Shown piece by piece: positions 36,701-48,976 of a DNA stretch of 64,000 nt. Location of the stretch: assembly GCA_037176845.1 (NCBI GenBank), contig JAYKXP010000002.1, forward strand, positions 248,001-312,000, written 5' to 3'. The position numbers were made by a program, and so were the translations under genes. Source of the DNA: Paramarasmius palmivorus (lineage: Eukaryota; Basidiomycota; Agaricomycetes; Agaricales; Marasmiaceae). Positions within the stretch are counted from its first letter, which is position 1; the number at the start of each line of letters is the position of its first letter. The notes below the pieces were generated by a model. It worked only from the letters and a program-made list of their open reading frames with translations, was not told where the DNA came from and did not search any database.

Positions 36701-37248
36701 CGGTTATGCATTCCCTTGAAGACGACGTTTACCAACCTCTCGACACGAGCCGAGGATCCAGTTGGCAGTACGAATTACAACAATTGAGATTCGCAAATGA
36801 ACGGCTCAGGGAAGAGATCCGAGGTCTAGAGAACGAATTGGGGAAGAAGGTCGCAATTAGTCCAGTTGCGAGTATCTCCAAAATGACATCCCTCTCTTCG
36901 ATCTCGGAGTTTTCGCGTTCGCCTACTAGCGACAGCTCTTCTGCTATGATGGTCTCCGGTACTGCATCCGCCGCTTCCGTATATCAGACACAGCATCATC
37001 AGCTATATCCCGCCCAACCACAAATGTACGGCTACTCTCAATCAGCATCGCAGCCATGGTCAGGCAACTACCACCCGCCAGGACATGGTCATCAACAATT
37101 GCCAGTGTCAATGTCATTGCCGATGTCGCACTTTCAGGCTCAGGCGCGATCCGGAGCGGGGATGAGATTCTCGCATCAGCCACCGACGCCAAGTAGTCTG
37201 AAGCGGAGTTGGGGAGATTTCGACGGTAACGGACCGCCATCACAATAA
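33722..37248 (+). CDS. wc-1: White collar-1 type blue-light photoreceptor
   Basis: Flavin-binding light sensor that acts with WC-2 in the nucleus to switch on light-induced and fruiting genes. Two exons (33722-34071, 34176-37248) give 1,140 residues. A Gln/Ser/Pro-rich N-terminus is followed by the LOV domain (about residues 261-390) with NPVIYVSPTFCRLTGYPENE and GRNCRFLQ, whose Cys (about 301) forms the flavin adduct. PAS-B covers about 555-705 (FIHVVSLKGFFLYVAPSVHR) and PAS-C about 780-900. A basic patch KKRGRGG (about 745) could be a nuclear signal, and YELQQLRFANERLREEIRGL (about 981) is a short coiled coil. There is no C-terminal GATA zinc finger, as in other basidiomycete WC-1 proteins. 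DNA binding is then expected to come from the WC-2 partner. Confidence 0.95.
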
Positions 37249-37861
37249 GTACGTCTTCTTGGGTCGAGGGACTGGTAGCCCTCATGTTTCTTTCACGTCA
37301 ATAGACCACCATGTGCCTCCAACCCATTCCTTGTCTCGATGTATCTTTTGCATGTGTACGTCTACGCAGTCTCAAAACGTATCTTAGTGTACAATAGTAC
37401 TATCATCTTGTTCATCATCCACATACACGGATTGTCATTTTTCTCAAGTTGTCGTTACTCGCTTTGTGTTCTGCTTTCTCTTTATAACACATTATTTCCA
37501 TTAAATTCATATCATAGTGTATATGAATGGGATAATACACGAGGTTGTTTGACATTCGAGTATTTGTTGGACCCAGTTGGAACTGCCACAACTTCAAGCG
37601 CCTCAAAGCTGTCATGATCACGCGTTCTCGGTACGTCACTGCTGTAATTACCTCTCAACCACCATGTCAGGCCGCTTTCATCTGCTCTTCAAGGTATTAG
37701 CAACTCAAATGTAATTCTATCGAGACTTCTTCACTGACAGCTTCTGGACAGCTTCGCACGTTCTCAATTTTACTAACGAGCGCTCATTAACATTTTTTGA
37801 ACATAAACAATCGAAATCCCGCCCGAAAAAACGCGTCTGTTGTACCTTACGGCCGTCGAAG
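37249..37861. other. Intergenic, WC-1 3' flank and PARP promoter
   Basis: No gene supported in these 613 bp. A/T-rich first half. Confidence 0.5.
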
Positions 37862-40633
37862 ATGTTCGCTCTGAGGTCGATGCGCCGGCATTACTCTCAA
37901 ACGGTCGCTGTGAGTAACTCACAAGGATCGAGGCTCGGTGATTGTGTCTCACCCGCAGCTTAGGCCCAGCTCATCAAACGTAGCGTTCCTGTGGATCCTG
38001 CATCTGGGAAAGCCAGTGAGTAGAGTTTGTTCATGGAATTTATTGTCTGAACTTTCTAGATTCGCACGAGTTTCTTACCGACGACGACGATACTTGGGAT
38101 GCAACATTGAACCAGACAGACGTTAAGTTAAACAAGAACAAGTGAGATACTCAGTTCTCGTGCTTCGGCTTACATCTCAACTCGGCTATAGATACTTCAA
38201 TCTACAGGTTCTTCATCCAATCGGGGACTCTTCGCAGTGCTACCTTTTCACGCATTGGGGTCGTGTCGGTGAACAAGGCCAACAAAAGCTCAAAGTATTT
38301 GACATTTTGAATGATTGGATTTATGGGCTAACCCGATTCAGGGACCTTGGACGCACGATGATGCTGTTGACGCATTCAAGTCGCACTTTAGAACAAAATC
38401 AGGGGTGAAATGGGAAAATAGAGTTGGTATGGTAGCAAAGAAAGGTGCGTCTAACCATTGTCTTTTCCGTGTGTCAATGTTCACCTATCTCTCAAGGCAA
38501 ATACACTTGGATAGGTAACCTAATATATTGCTTGACTATTCGGTGGACACAAATCGTTGAACAGAACGCGACTACGACAACGAAGACGCGACAGACAACA
38601 CCAGTGAAGCTAATCCTAATGAAGACTCGGAAAAGCCAGACTATAAAGTGCCTGAAAGTACCCTCGCCCCGGAAATTCAAGTCTGTCTTTATGAGCTGAC
38701 GCGGGGTGCCAATTCTAACAATCATATTACAAGGACTTTTGCCTTTTCATCTTTTCAAACAGGTAAGCCATCTCAACAACAGGATCAACCTACTCCCTCA
38801 CTCCCGCGCAGTATCATTGATGCAACATTGTCTGCACTGAATTATGACGCGAATAAGCTACCACTCGGTAAGGCTATTTCGGGTAATTTCGCGTACCGGC
38901 ATCGCTGACGTCTTCGCGCAGGCAAATTGGCAAAATCTACGATTCTCAAAGGGTTTGCTGCATTGAGAGTAAGTGTAAACTACCATGATGCATGGCTATC
39001 TGACTTACAATTCACCAGGATCTCTCTGAAGTGATTGGCGGCACCAACGTCGCCAAGATTCAAGAACATGGGAGTCAACAAACGGCTTGTGAAGAACTTA
39101 CAAACCTCTATTATTCGTACGTGTTCTCGATGTTTCGGACATTTGGAGATGTCACTGAAGCTCGCTCTAGCATTATCCCCCATTCTTTTGGGAGGAATCG
39201 ACCGATAATCATCAACAATTCGCAGCTGCTCAAGAAGGTAAGACTGTCCTATGTATCTTCCTAGTTGACTCACTCGGAATAGGAACTAGAACTTGTCGAT
39301 ATATTAGGAGAAATGGTGAGGCACCCTTGTCCTTGAAGCTCTTGATCGAGCTCGTTTACTTATCTCGCTCTCACAGGAAATCGCATCTCAACTCATGGCG
39401 GATATAGAGAAGAGGCATGCTCAGACAAATCCGCTAGATGCACAGTTCCACTCTCTCGATCTCACTAAGATGGAAGTACTCTCTCGAGATGGTCAAGAGT
39501 TTGAGGCCATCCAAAAGTACATGCAAGATACGCATGGTTCTACTCACACTCATATAAGGGCGAAAGTAAAGGCCGCATTTCGTGTAGAGAGGTCGGTCTT
39601 CCCTGCTTCTTCTGCCGCAGCACTTCGCGCTGATCATCGAGCAATGCAGGGCCAGAGAGACTGAAGCGTGGAAGGAAGCCGGTTTTGACCAGATTGACCC
39701 GGGCGAACGGTTGTTGCTCTGGCATGGGTCTCGGTCCACCAATTTTGCAGGTACTGTGTACTCGAGCCTCAGTATTTGTATAAGATTCTTACCCCGGTGT
39801 ATCAGGTATTCTCAAACAAGGTCTACGCATTGCTCCTCCAGAAGGTGCGTCAAATCACCCTGTGCCAACCTGCCTCGAATTCTGACGAGGTCATTCGTAG
39901 CACCCTCTTCTGGATACATGTTCGGAAAAGGAGTATACTTTGCCGATGTAAGGACTTCATAAATATGCACTTCTCCTTGCGTTAACATACCCATAGATGA
40001 TGTCAAAGGTGCAGCCTTCTGTACCTCGTGGGGCTGTTTTTAGACTAACGTCACACTGCCTAGTCCGCCGGATACTGTCATTCATAGTAAGTTTGATTCA
40101 CTAGACTGGCGCGTTCCGAAAACGATCTCATCCGCTACGTTAGCTTGAGTAATGATATGGGCTGTTTACTGCTATGCGAAGTCGCGGCAAAACCGTTCTA
40201 TGAACTTGTTGATGGCGTGAGTCGTGTAATGTGTTCCTATATGCCTCGTCAAAGGTGCTGATGACCCGTGGGTTTTGAGCAATATCATGCGGACGCAAAC
40301 TGCAAGAAGTACAACAAACGGTCAGTCCTGAATAGGCAGTAGCTTATCGTCTTCCCTTGTTAATTATTCTGTGTAGTGCCACGAAAGGTATGGGACAGAG
40401 GCAGCCACTACGATGGAAGGACGCTGGTAAGGCTTTGGGCGTCGAAGATCTTGTTGGTTGTGTAATGCCCGATGGACATGCTACCAATGTCGGGAAACAA
40501 GGCTATCTGCAGTATAACGAGGTGAGCACACAGTAGCTATTCGTACGAAACGAACTTATGTCTTCGATAGTACATTGTCTACAACATCGCTCAGATACGT
40601 GTGAGGTATCTGCTTATGGTGGACATGAAATGA
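37862..40633 (+). CDS. Poly(ADP-ribose) polymerase (WGR-PARP, PARP2/3-like)
   Basis: Transfers ADP-ribose from NAD+ to proteins at DNA breaks. About 21 exons give about 530 residues. A short Arg-rich start (MFALRSMRRHYSQTVA) leads to VPVDPASGK and TWDATLNQTDVKLNKNKY. The WGR domain reads YLFTHWGRVGEQGQQKLKG and RTKSGVKWENRVGMVAKKGK. The helical regulatory domain has SALNYDANKLPLGKLAKSTI and IPHSFG. The catalytic H-Y-E triad is complete: LLLWHGSRSTNFAG (His), GYMFGKGVYFAD (Tyr) and YLQYNEYIVYNIAQIRVRYL (Glu). One exon is only 12 nt (39997-40008, MMSK). No zinc finger or BRCT domain is present, unlike the longer fungal BRCT-WGR-PARP forms. The first exon is the least certain part. Confidence 0.9.
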
Positions 40634-40822
40634 AAGAACGAGTCAGCACTATGTGCAATATGTAGAGCAGTGAATAGAGTCGTTCAGATTTTAATCTTAG
40701 TGCCGTTCCGAATGCACACTCATTCACTCCAAGTATTTCAGGCGAACCACTGCGTTTCTTGCGGCTACATACGTCTGCTCGTACTAATAAAAAGAAAGGC
40801 AAAAAAATCCTTCGCCGTCGGT

Positions 40823-42444
40823 CTATGCAACCGACAACGAAGCCGCACCAGCGCTCTTCACATCAGTATCAATGTTCTTTGTAAGTTTGGTCTGTTCCTG
40901 AGCCAACTTGGCTTCACGTTCGGAGCTATCTTCACCTGCGGCCTGGAGTTGGGCAATCTACGTCCCGATGAGTACCTGCATCAACAATGACTGTAGGGAA
41001 CGACATACCTCGATCTTAAGGGCCTGGACGAAGCCAGTGAGTTTAAGGACCTTGTTCTTGATCTTGCCGACTTGGAGAGCATCAGCTTCGTCGCCTGAAG
41101 CACCATCAATGGCAGGGTTAAACAAAGAGGTTTCAGCGTCCTCAGCAGCTTCACGCATGCTCTTCACTGCTTGCTACAAATTGGATGACTTTTAGTCGAC
41201 GATTCAGCCCTGACAGAATGGGTACTAACCAAAGTCTCCTTTGAAACGGTCGAGAGGTCAACACCTTGGAAAGGATCTATTTGGTCGGGGCGTCAGTTAA
41301 AGAGGCTAAGAGTCTCGGGATAACGAAGCACTCACCGACAAAGACGGCATTGGCCTCGGCAGCAGCATTTCCTGCGACACCATCGGAAATCTGGAATTGT
41401 GCGTATCTGATATCGAGAGAATGTCAGCGCGCAAGACATGAATACCGAACAGCGACGTACGGAAGCTCAGCAAATTGGACTGCGGCTCCGCCTGTAGAGG
41501 CCCCAGTAGCAGCTCCAGTGTTTGAAGCGTTTCCAGTAGCTCCGGTGTTGGTGCTGGTGTTTGCGCTGGCACCAGTGTTTGCGCTGCCAGCGTTGGCGTT
41601 GTTGTTAGAAGCACCACCTCCAGATACCACAGATTGCGAGGCTTGGCCGGCACTGGCAACATCAGTCTCGATGTTCTTCGCGAGTTTTGTCCTGTGTAAT
41701 AGCGGGTAAATTTTGCGAAACGAAAGACTCCAAGGAGTAACGCACTCAGTATCAGCTAAGGCCTCCTCAAGGCTACTCGTGTCCTTGCCAGCGGCTTGAT
41801 CTTTAGCCAGCTACAAATCGTATCTCAGGACCATGTCGGTGACATAATAGTGGCGAGAGCGCATACCTGAATCTTTCGTGCCATAGCCAGACCAGTCAGC
41901 TTGAGGACCTTGTTCTTGATCTTGCCGACTTGGAGGGCATCGGCCGCTGCCCCAGAAGCAGCATCAATGGCAGGATTGAAAAGCGATGTTTCAGCATCCT
42001 CAGCTGCTGAACGCATGTTCTTGACAGCGGTCTAAGGTGAATGTATGAGATAGGAAATGGTTTTGGATTCGAAGAGTAGACGGACCAGAACGTCGCTAGG
42101 AATAGATGCAAGATCGGTAATGCCCTGGAAGGGATCTGCGGATTGGGAGAAGAGTGTCAATGAGTGAAAACATGACCCCAAAGAGATGAAAACTTACCGA
42201 CGAAGACAGCATTTGCTTCAGCAGCTGCATTTCCAGCGACACCATTTGAGATTTGGAATTGCTCGTATCTGCCAAGAAAGACATGTGAGAATTATTTCGC
42301 AGATCTATAGGAAATCACTGACGGTAATTCTTGGAATTGCACCTGGCGCGCAGCGATAGCCTTGCTGCTAGGAACTGGAGCACCGTAAACGGTGGCCGTG
42401 AAAGCAGAAGTAAAGAAGAGTGCGGCGAACGTGAAACGAGCCAT
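40823..42444 (-). CDS. Secreted protein made of a duplicated four-exon module
   Basis: A signal peptide MARFTFAALFFTSAFTATVYG opens the protein. Two repeats of about 130 residues follow. Repeat 1: YEQFQISNGVAGNAAAEANA, DPFQGITDL, KNMRSAAEDAETSLFNPAID, ADALQVGKIKNKVLKLTGLA, then TKLAKNIETDVASAG. Repeat 2: YAQFQISDGVAGNAAAEANA, DPFQGVDL, KSMREAAEDAETSLFNPAID, ADALQVGKIKNKVLKLTGFV, then TKLTKNIDTDVKSAG and the end ASLSVA. They are joined by a Ser/Thr/Asn/Gly/Ala-rich linker (about 41510-41640) likely to be glycosylated. Exon borders fall at the same residues and phases in both repeats. Similar single-domain secreted proteins occur in other agarics as far as I recall, without known function. Expected helical and extracellular. 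Confidence 0.8.
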
Positions 42445-43453
42445 TGAGACGGGTAGAGAAGAAGTAATCGGCTGGAACGACGAAAGAAAGGACAGACTTG
42501 CTGTTAAAACTGAGCAGAAAAAGGAACGAGAAGAAAAGGGAGTATGTAGAAAAAAAGAAGGTGCGACGCCGTCAAGACAGTCGTGGTTCGAGCTGAATGA
42601 AGCAAACCAATGTAGCAAGCCTTGGCTTTTATACCTCCTAGCCCATCAACGCAAAAAGGCTTGGCTAGAGTCGGGTACCTTGTTCTAGAGAAAAAAAATG
42701 AAATCAGAATGTGGGTTGCTACAGTGACCAATTGGCCGACAATCCGAGTCCGATTCTTATGAGAGCCATCAAAAATTTAAACAATGCTGTTGACACAACG
42801 TTCCGTTTGGGTAGACATTGAGGAGACGGAGGTTTTCTTCCAGGAGCGGTTCATCGTTGTGACTTGGTAATGCATCGATTAGGGTTCAAGTTAAAGTCAA
42901 GCTCGACAATCATATACAACTTTCAACGAGCATCCCCCTGCGGTTCAAGATATGACTGATAAAACACGGCTCCCATGCGCCCAGGGCTGCTGCCGCTCGT
43001 TTTGCCGGGTCGAAACGAGGTCGAAACCACGCGTTGCAGACAAGGCGACAGATTATGGCCTGCGAATTATAAAACCTCCGTCAACGGTCGAATTTCAAAC
43101 TAAGTAAGGAATGCTGCACGAGCCGGTAGAGAACTTGCATCGTTCAACTTGACAGAAGGCTTGCTGACGACTTCAAGAGGAAAGGTGAGAAGATGTGACA
43201 TATACGCAGAAGAGTAAAACTTGAGTAACATATGCCAATTGCCACTGGCCAGTCCAAGTCTTGATGCAAAGCAAAGTGATTCGTACCCCAAAGAGCATAG
43301 TGCATGCCTAGTTGACATTGAGCTTGACATGGGTTCCGATCCACAGCATGCAAGCACATAGCACAGTCACAGTGGTTTGATGACGGTATCATGCTGAGTG
43401 ATTCACCGCCCTGAGTCACAGCGTGACAGCACCACTCCTTCCAACAACACGGT
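42445..43453. other. Divergent promoter region, no gene seen
   Basis: Spacer of about 1 kb between the secreted repeat protein and the Doa10 gene. No supported frame. Confidence 0.5.
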
Positions 43454-46400
43454 ATGCAAGAAGCGGGCGAGGAAGGCAAGTGTCCCGAATGCCTTTCTAC
43501 TCATTATTCTGACTCTTCATCCAGATACATGTCGAATCTGCAGTGCGCCGGCAGAACCTGACCAACCATTGTTCCATCCCTGTAAATGTTCCGGCACCAT
43601 TCGGTACATTCACCAAGACTGCCTCACGACATGGCTCTCTCATAGCAAAAAGAAAACTTGCGATCTTTGCAAGCATCCGTACTCTTTTACCAAGGGTATG
43701 TAAGAACACCTATTGGCGAATGTGGTACTAACTCTTCGCCAGTGTACGCACCGGACATGCCGAACACACTGCCGCCACTTTTAATGCTTCGACAACTTGC
43801 TCAACAACTCTTTTGGGCCTTGATTTTTGGAATACGGGCATTCATAGTAGGGTGCATATGGCTAGCTATTGTACCGTTGATTACCGTCTGGAGCTGGAGG
43901 GCCTACTTTTCATTGGGCGAGAATACGTGAGTGTCGGTCACAATGACGTTCAAGCCATTGACCCAGTTATCTCTTTACAGTGCCTGGTGGATATCTGATC
44001 GCCCTCGTCCGGCTCTTTCACCATCACTCAGTCCTCCAAAGAACGAGACTGAATTTCTATCATTATCCCCATTCCCATTTTCACTATACTACCAAGTGTC
44101 TTCGCCACCTCGGCCTCTACCTGAACCTGCCACCTTGACCTCTTGGATCACCCACTATCTGAATCATCCACTGTGGCTATCGCTCTCGTCCGACATATTC
44201 ACGGGACAAATCATCGCATCACTCGTCGTGTTGACATTTGTCGCTATATTCCTCTTACGTGAATGGATAGCTCAGAATGCTCGTCCCGGAGTGTTTGATG
44301 ACGATGTCCCAGGTGCTGGCGTTCTAGACGTACCCAACCCAAACCCCGGACAGAATCCAGTAAGGCGGCAGATCGACGTTAACGCCCGCTTGGCACTCGC
44401 GCAGAGACAGTTTGAGGCTCTAAGGGCTTTAGATGCGATGCGTGATGGTGGCCTTCCTCCGCTTGCTAATAACCATGCTCATAATGATGATCGATTCGCA
44501 ATGCTTCGTGCTAGGCGTCGAAATCCGAATCCGAATGCTCCAAACCAGCTTGAAGAGGAAGAACGTGAACGGCATCAAGTTCGACAGGAACGTATTCGCA
44601 GGAGGAATTTTGCTCGAAGGTTACATGCAGCAAGGATGAATAATGCTAGACGTGCACCTCCACCACCGCCACCGGTGAATGGATCGCCTTTTGACATTCC
44701 GCCCGAGCCTACAGAGTTGGAACAAACGAAGGGTAAAGACAGAAGCCCGGTTTTGCCAGCAGCGAGCTTTTTCCCGGATGTTCAACTGCAACCGCCACCT
44801 TCCGGATCGATACCGTTCTCATTCACATTTTCCAGACCATCTTCCTCGGCGGAGGTAGAAGGTGTTCCAGGGCCAAGTTACACAGGCGCAAATTTCAGTC
44901 CGACTGGACCTATTGCCTCGTCTTCTGGTCCGTCTTCGTCGACATCAAGTCCCTTCCCATCTTTATCAACTTCACCTTCAACGCCCCCACATTATTTGCG
45001 CTTTTCACCATCCCCGAGTTCAAATCCTTTCTCCTCACCTCCAGCACTCAAAGCATCGTCAGCGCCCACGACGCCGCTCCGTCGACCTCCGATGCCTCCA
45101 AGCACCACATCGCCTCTTGCTTCTCCGTCTGTATCTACACCTACAGCGACTTACAGAGCACCGGAAGATTTAGGTGCAGACGAGGAGTATTTCAGTCTTC
45201 GTGGTGGGAAGGGCAAAGCAAGGGCCGACCCTGAACCCGAGGACGTGAAGGAGGAGGATAGCAGCACTTTGTCGTCCGACACCGAATCGGAGACAACCAA
45301 AATAGATGTGAAAGAAGAGGACGAGGAGGAACAAAATGCCACTCTCACCAATGTGTTCGCACCAGCCATTGAGGACGTACAGCAAGATGTCGGAGATGAG
45401 GAGTTTAAAATGTATTTCCGCTTGGAGGGAGAGGTGCCTATTGGTGGTCAGGATGATATAGCTGGCGATGAAGAAGATACTGAAGAGAGTGAAGAAGAGG
45501 AAGGCGAAGAGGAAAGAGGGAATGCGAACGGGAGACGCGCAATCGAGGCGATAATGGACGTGGATGCTTCCGACGAGGAACACGATGACGAGGATGAGCA
45601 TGATGAAGACGACGACGACGACCATTTCATCGACGACCATGACGGTGATGGTGAACGTGAGCTCCGGAATAACCAGCTTCTCCAACCAGTTAATCCATTA
45701 CTGCCCAACGTCAACCCCGCTAATGCTAACCTGCAACCGAACCCCGAGGACGACGATCCATTTGTACTACCAGAGGATCTCGAGCCCGGCGTCGAAGATG
45801 ACATGGATGGTGCAATGGAAGCTATCGGGCTGCGTGGCCCACCTTGGGGTGTTCTCCAAAATGCGGCCCTCCTCATCTTCCTTCTTGATCTTGCTATTGG
45901 CCTTGGTGTATGTTTGCCTTACACCATCGGCAAAGCCACTGCATTGGTGTCATTGAACCCGAGAAGGGTCCTTTATCTTGCGCATCTACCGATCAAAGCA
46001 ATACGAGTGATCACAGACCCGATTGTGGATGTGTTCATTCTCATTGTTTTGGGTCTGAGTAGAAGAGTACTGGGCTTGGGGCTTTTGATTGTGAGGGGTG
46101 TCTTTGGGAAAGACAGAGCCGAGAAGGTTAGAGGCGTCATTGGAAATGTATTGGAGATTGGTGAACGTGCATTATCCTTCTCTCTATCCTCCACCGAAAC
46201 CGCAACTGCACTGGAACCTACACAAACACCCATACCATCTTCGTGGCTATCAGAACATGTTCCTTGGGATACCATAGAACCGTACTTTGCACCCCTTGGC
46301 TCGCATCTTCGTGAGTCATATGCATCCGCCAAAGACACGTATGTGTCATTTGCATTGAATGACGGGCCGTATGAGAGGGTGCTGAGCGTCATTTTGGGTT

Positions 46401-48617
46401 ATATCGTCATCGGCGTTGTGCTAGGTCTCTATTTGAGGATAAACGTGAAGAACGCCGGAAGGGCAGTGAGGAGTGCTGTCAGGCAACAGTTGTTGGTGGT
46501 GAAGGTAAGGCTCACAATAGCTTTCGCGATCCACTGTAAGCTAACAAATCACAAGGTTGCAATATTCATCTTCATCGAATTAGTCGTGTTCCCCTTCTGT
46601 TGTGGGGTCGTATTATCGATGTGTTCGGTGCTACTCGGACTGCTCAAGGAGGCGAGCTTTAGGGGAAGAATAGAGTTCTTCAGAGAGGCGCCCTTGACAG
46701 CAGTGTTTTGGCATTGGATTGGCGGCACGATGTTCATGTAAGTTGATGTTTCTTCCCTCTTCAATAGCCTGGTTCCAACCATGAGGATATTCAGGTACTC
46801 TTTCGCTGTGCTGCTCAGTGGCTGCCGCACTATCATGCGCCCAGGAGCAATGTGGTTCATCAAAGATCCTCAAGATACCAACTCACATCCAATCAGGGAT
46901 ATACTCGACAGACCGACCTTTGCTCAGTTGAGAAAAATCTTTGTGGGTTTCTCTGTTTTTCTTTTGCTGAAATGGCTCTGAACAATGCAAATAGGTTAGT
47001 GGACTGATGTACTCATTCGTTGTAGCCTGCGCTGTCACTTCAGTTGCCGGGCTCATGTATGTAAGTAGATGGGTTTTGGGCGGCGGAAAAGATTCTGGAG
47101 TTGGTTTGAGATGGCGAAATCGAGAGCCTCTCTCACACGTTCCTGTCGATCTGCTCTTCCTCCACTTTGTGCTGCCCTACACAATGTCCTACTTCCGCCC
47201 TCGCAAACCTCTCAAGAAAGTCGCTCTCTTTATCTGGCGCCATCTTGCTGCCGCATTCCGATTATCCAGCTATTTCTTCGGCGGACGACATGCAAAGGAG
47301 GAATACCCATCCAGAACAATCTTCTCGTTCCTTCCTTTCCTATCTCGTAAACCTGAAAACGAGAACCCGATGCAACACGCATACGATGGTACTTTCCGTC
47401 GTGTACCAGCAACAGATCATAACGCCTTACCCAGAGACATGCGCGCTACAGTCGCAGTTACGGCGACCGGTGAACCTATAGATGAAAAGGAACGATTGTT
47501 GATGTTGGCACAAGATGCGGAGACCCTCAAAGCGAAAAGAAACATCCACGAGGATTATACTGTTGTTTATCTTCCTCCTGCATTCCGATATCGCATCATC
47601 GGCTTTATTTGTTGTTTGTGGATGGTTGGTGCAGCCTGTGTGGGTCTAGCCATCGGTACGCCGGTGGTCCTGGGGCGTGCAGTCCTATCATTATTTTTGG
47701 GTACGGGGCAAGAGGCGCACGATGGATATGCCATTATCGTCGGTTTCTACCTCCTATGGGGGTGCTATCTTGTTGGTAAAGCTGTGGACCGTCTAGACAA
47801 ACGGAGACAGAGAACAGGTACCGAAGGACCTCGCGCCCATCTGGCTGTGTTGGTTGTGAAGAGAGGTGCTCTTTGGCTTGTGAAAACAGCATACATGTCA
47901 GTTATGCTAGGGGTGGTGGTGCCCACGCTTGTTGGCTTGGTACTTGACTTCTATTTGGTCCTGCCTTTGCGACTGTGGAGTGGATATGGACAAGATGGCC
48001 AAGAAGTCAAGATCAGGATTGTAGATGAGTGGGCATTGGGTTTGCTTTACGTCAAAATTGGGATGAAGGTGATGAGGGGTGTTAGGCGCGGTGGCCCCGG
48101 CGACGCGCAAAACCAGAATACCATTGGAAGGGGAATTGTTAGGGTGCGTATCAATTACTTGTGTTTCGCTTCTTTCCTCCACGGATGTTGATTATGGGTG
48201 CAGATCAAACACAATGGATGGACACATCCTGACCCTGTTCTCGCAACCAAAGAAGTTATTTTGCCTGTTATCGGAGGTTTACTTGCAATGCTTCTTCTGC
48301 CCGGAATCACTCTACGTGTCCTTCAGTTCGTTCTGCCCGTGATGAAAACAGTGACAGATGATAGAGCCATGTGTACGTTTATGTTCTCTTATCCTGGTCT
48401 TGCATTACTGACGCTACCCTCTATAGTCATATATGTATACCCGGGAATATTCCTTACCGCAGCACTAGGCAGATCAAGTATTATGCTACGTGAAGTCGTA
48501 GCAAGTTGGAGTCAGGCAGTCCGGGACAAAGAGTTCTTAGTTGAGATGCGGCTGAAGAATCTGGAGGAATCAGAGAAAGGGAAAGAGAGAGAAAAGGAAG
48601 TGGGATTGGGAGCATGA
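43454..48617 (+). CDS. DOA10: ER membrane E3 ubiquitin ligase Doa10/SSM4 (MARCH6/TEB4 homologue)
   Basis: Ubiquitinates misfolded and short-lived proteins at the ER and inner nuclear membrane (ERAD-C), and also regulates sterol enzymes. Eight exons total 4,794 nt (1,597 residues). The RING-CH finger is at the N-terminus: DTCRICSAPAEPDQPLFHPC, KCSGTIRYIHQDCLTTWL and KTCDLCKHPYSFTKVYAPDM. Hydrophobic segments follow, then a long Pro/Ser-rich and acidic cytosolic loop (about 44300-45830). The TEB4-Doa10 region follows (FIELVVFPFCCGVVLSMCSV, REAPLTAVFWHWIGGTMFMY, RPGAMWFIKDPQDTNSHPIR). Many membrane helices lead to VRDKEFLVEMRLKNLEE. The first intron (43476-43524, 49 bp) is GC-AG with donor AG/GCAAGT: it alone joins MQEAGEE to DTCRIC in frame. 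Confidence 0.93.
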
Positions 48618-48936
48618 TAAAAGAAAAACCGTTCGTTCTCTTGTATTATCAGTAATCTTACGAGGCGCATCACATAGCATACAGCATATATATTCTGGAA
48701 CATAGACCTGCACATCCTCTTAGCTCAGGTCCTGAACCAACATTTTCGCAGACAGCCCACTCATACCATGGTATGGCATAAACCTTTTTACCGTCCCTCC
48801 ACGCCGGTCAAACTCTCCGTCGTAAACTGGGCACGGGCTCTGTAAAAGATGACTCCCGTGTCGCCATCGCCGTGGAATTCTATTATTATTCCAAGAATAC
48901 TACGTCATTGGCATAACATTTAACCTTCCGAAGAGC

Positions 48937-48944
48937 TATATAAG
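48937..48944 (+). promoter_or_regulatory. TATA box of small secreted protein 1
   Basis: TATATAAG, 40 bp before the ATG. Confidence 0.6.
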
Positions 48945-48976
48945 TGTAGATGTAGACAAAGAATTCTCCCAACGCC

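Noticed and set aside
43398..43703. Upstream extension of Doa10 without the first intron
   Set aside because: The frame is open but has no ATG before the RING finger; the GC-AG splice from the ATG at 43454 explains the start better.
48362..48424. Additional intron (GTGTACG..TATAG) in the last part of Doa10
   Set aside because: Removing its 56 bases breaks the frame; read-through gives a sensible membrane segment.
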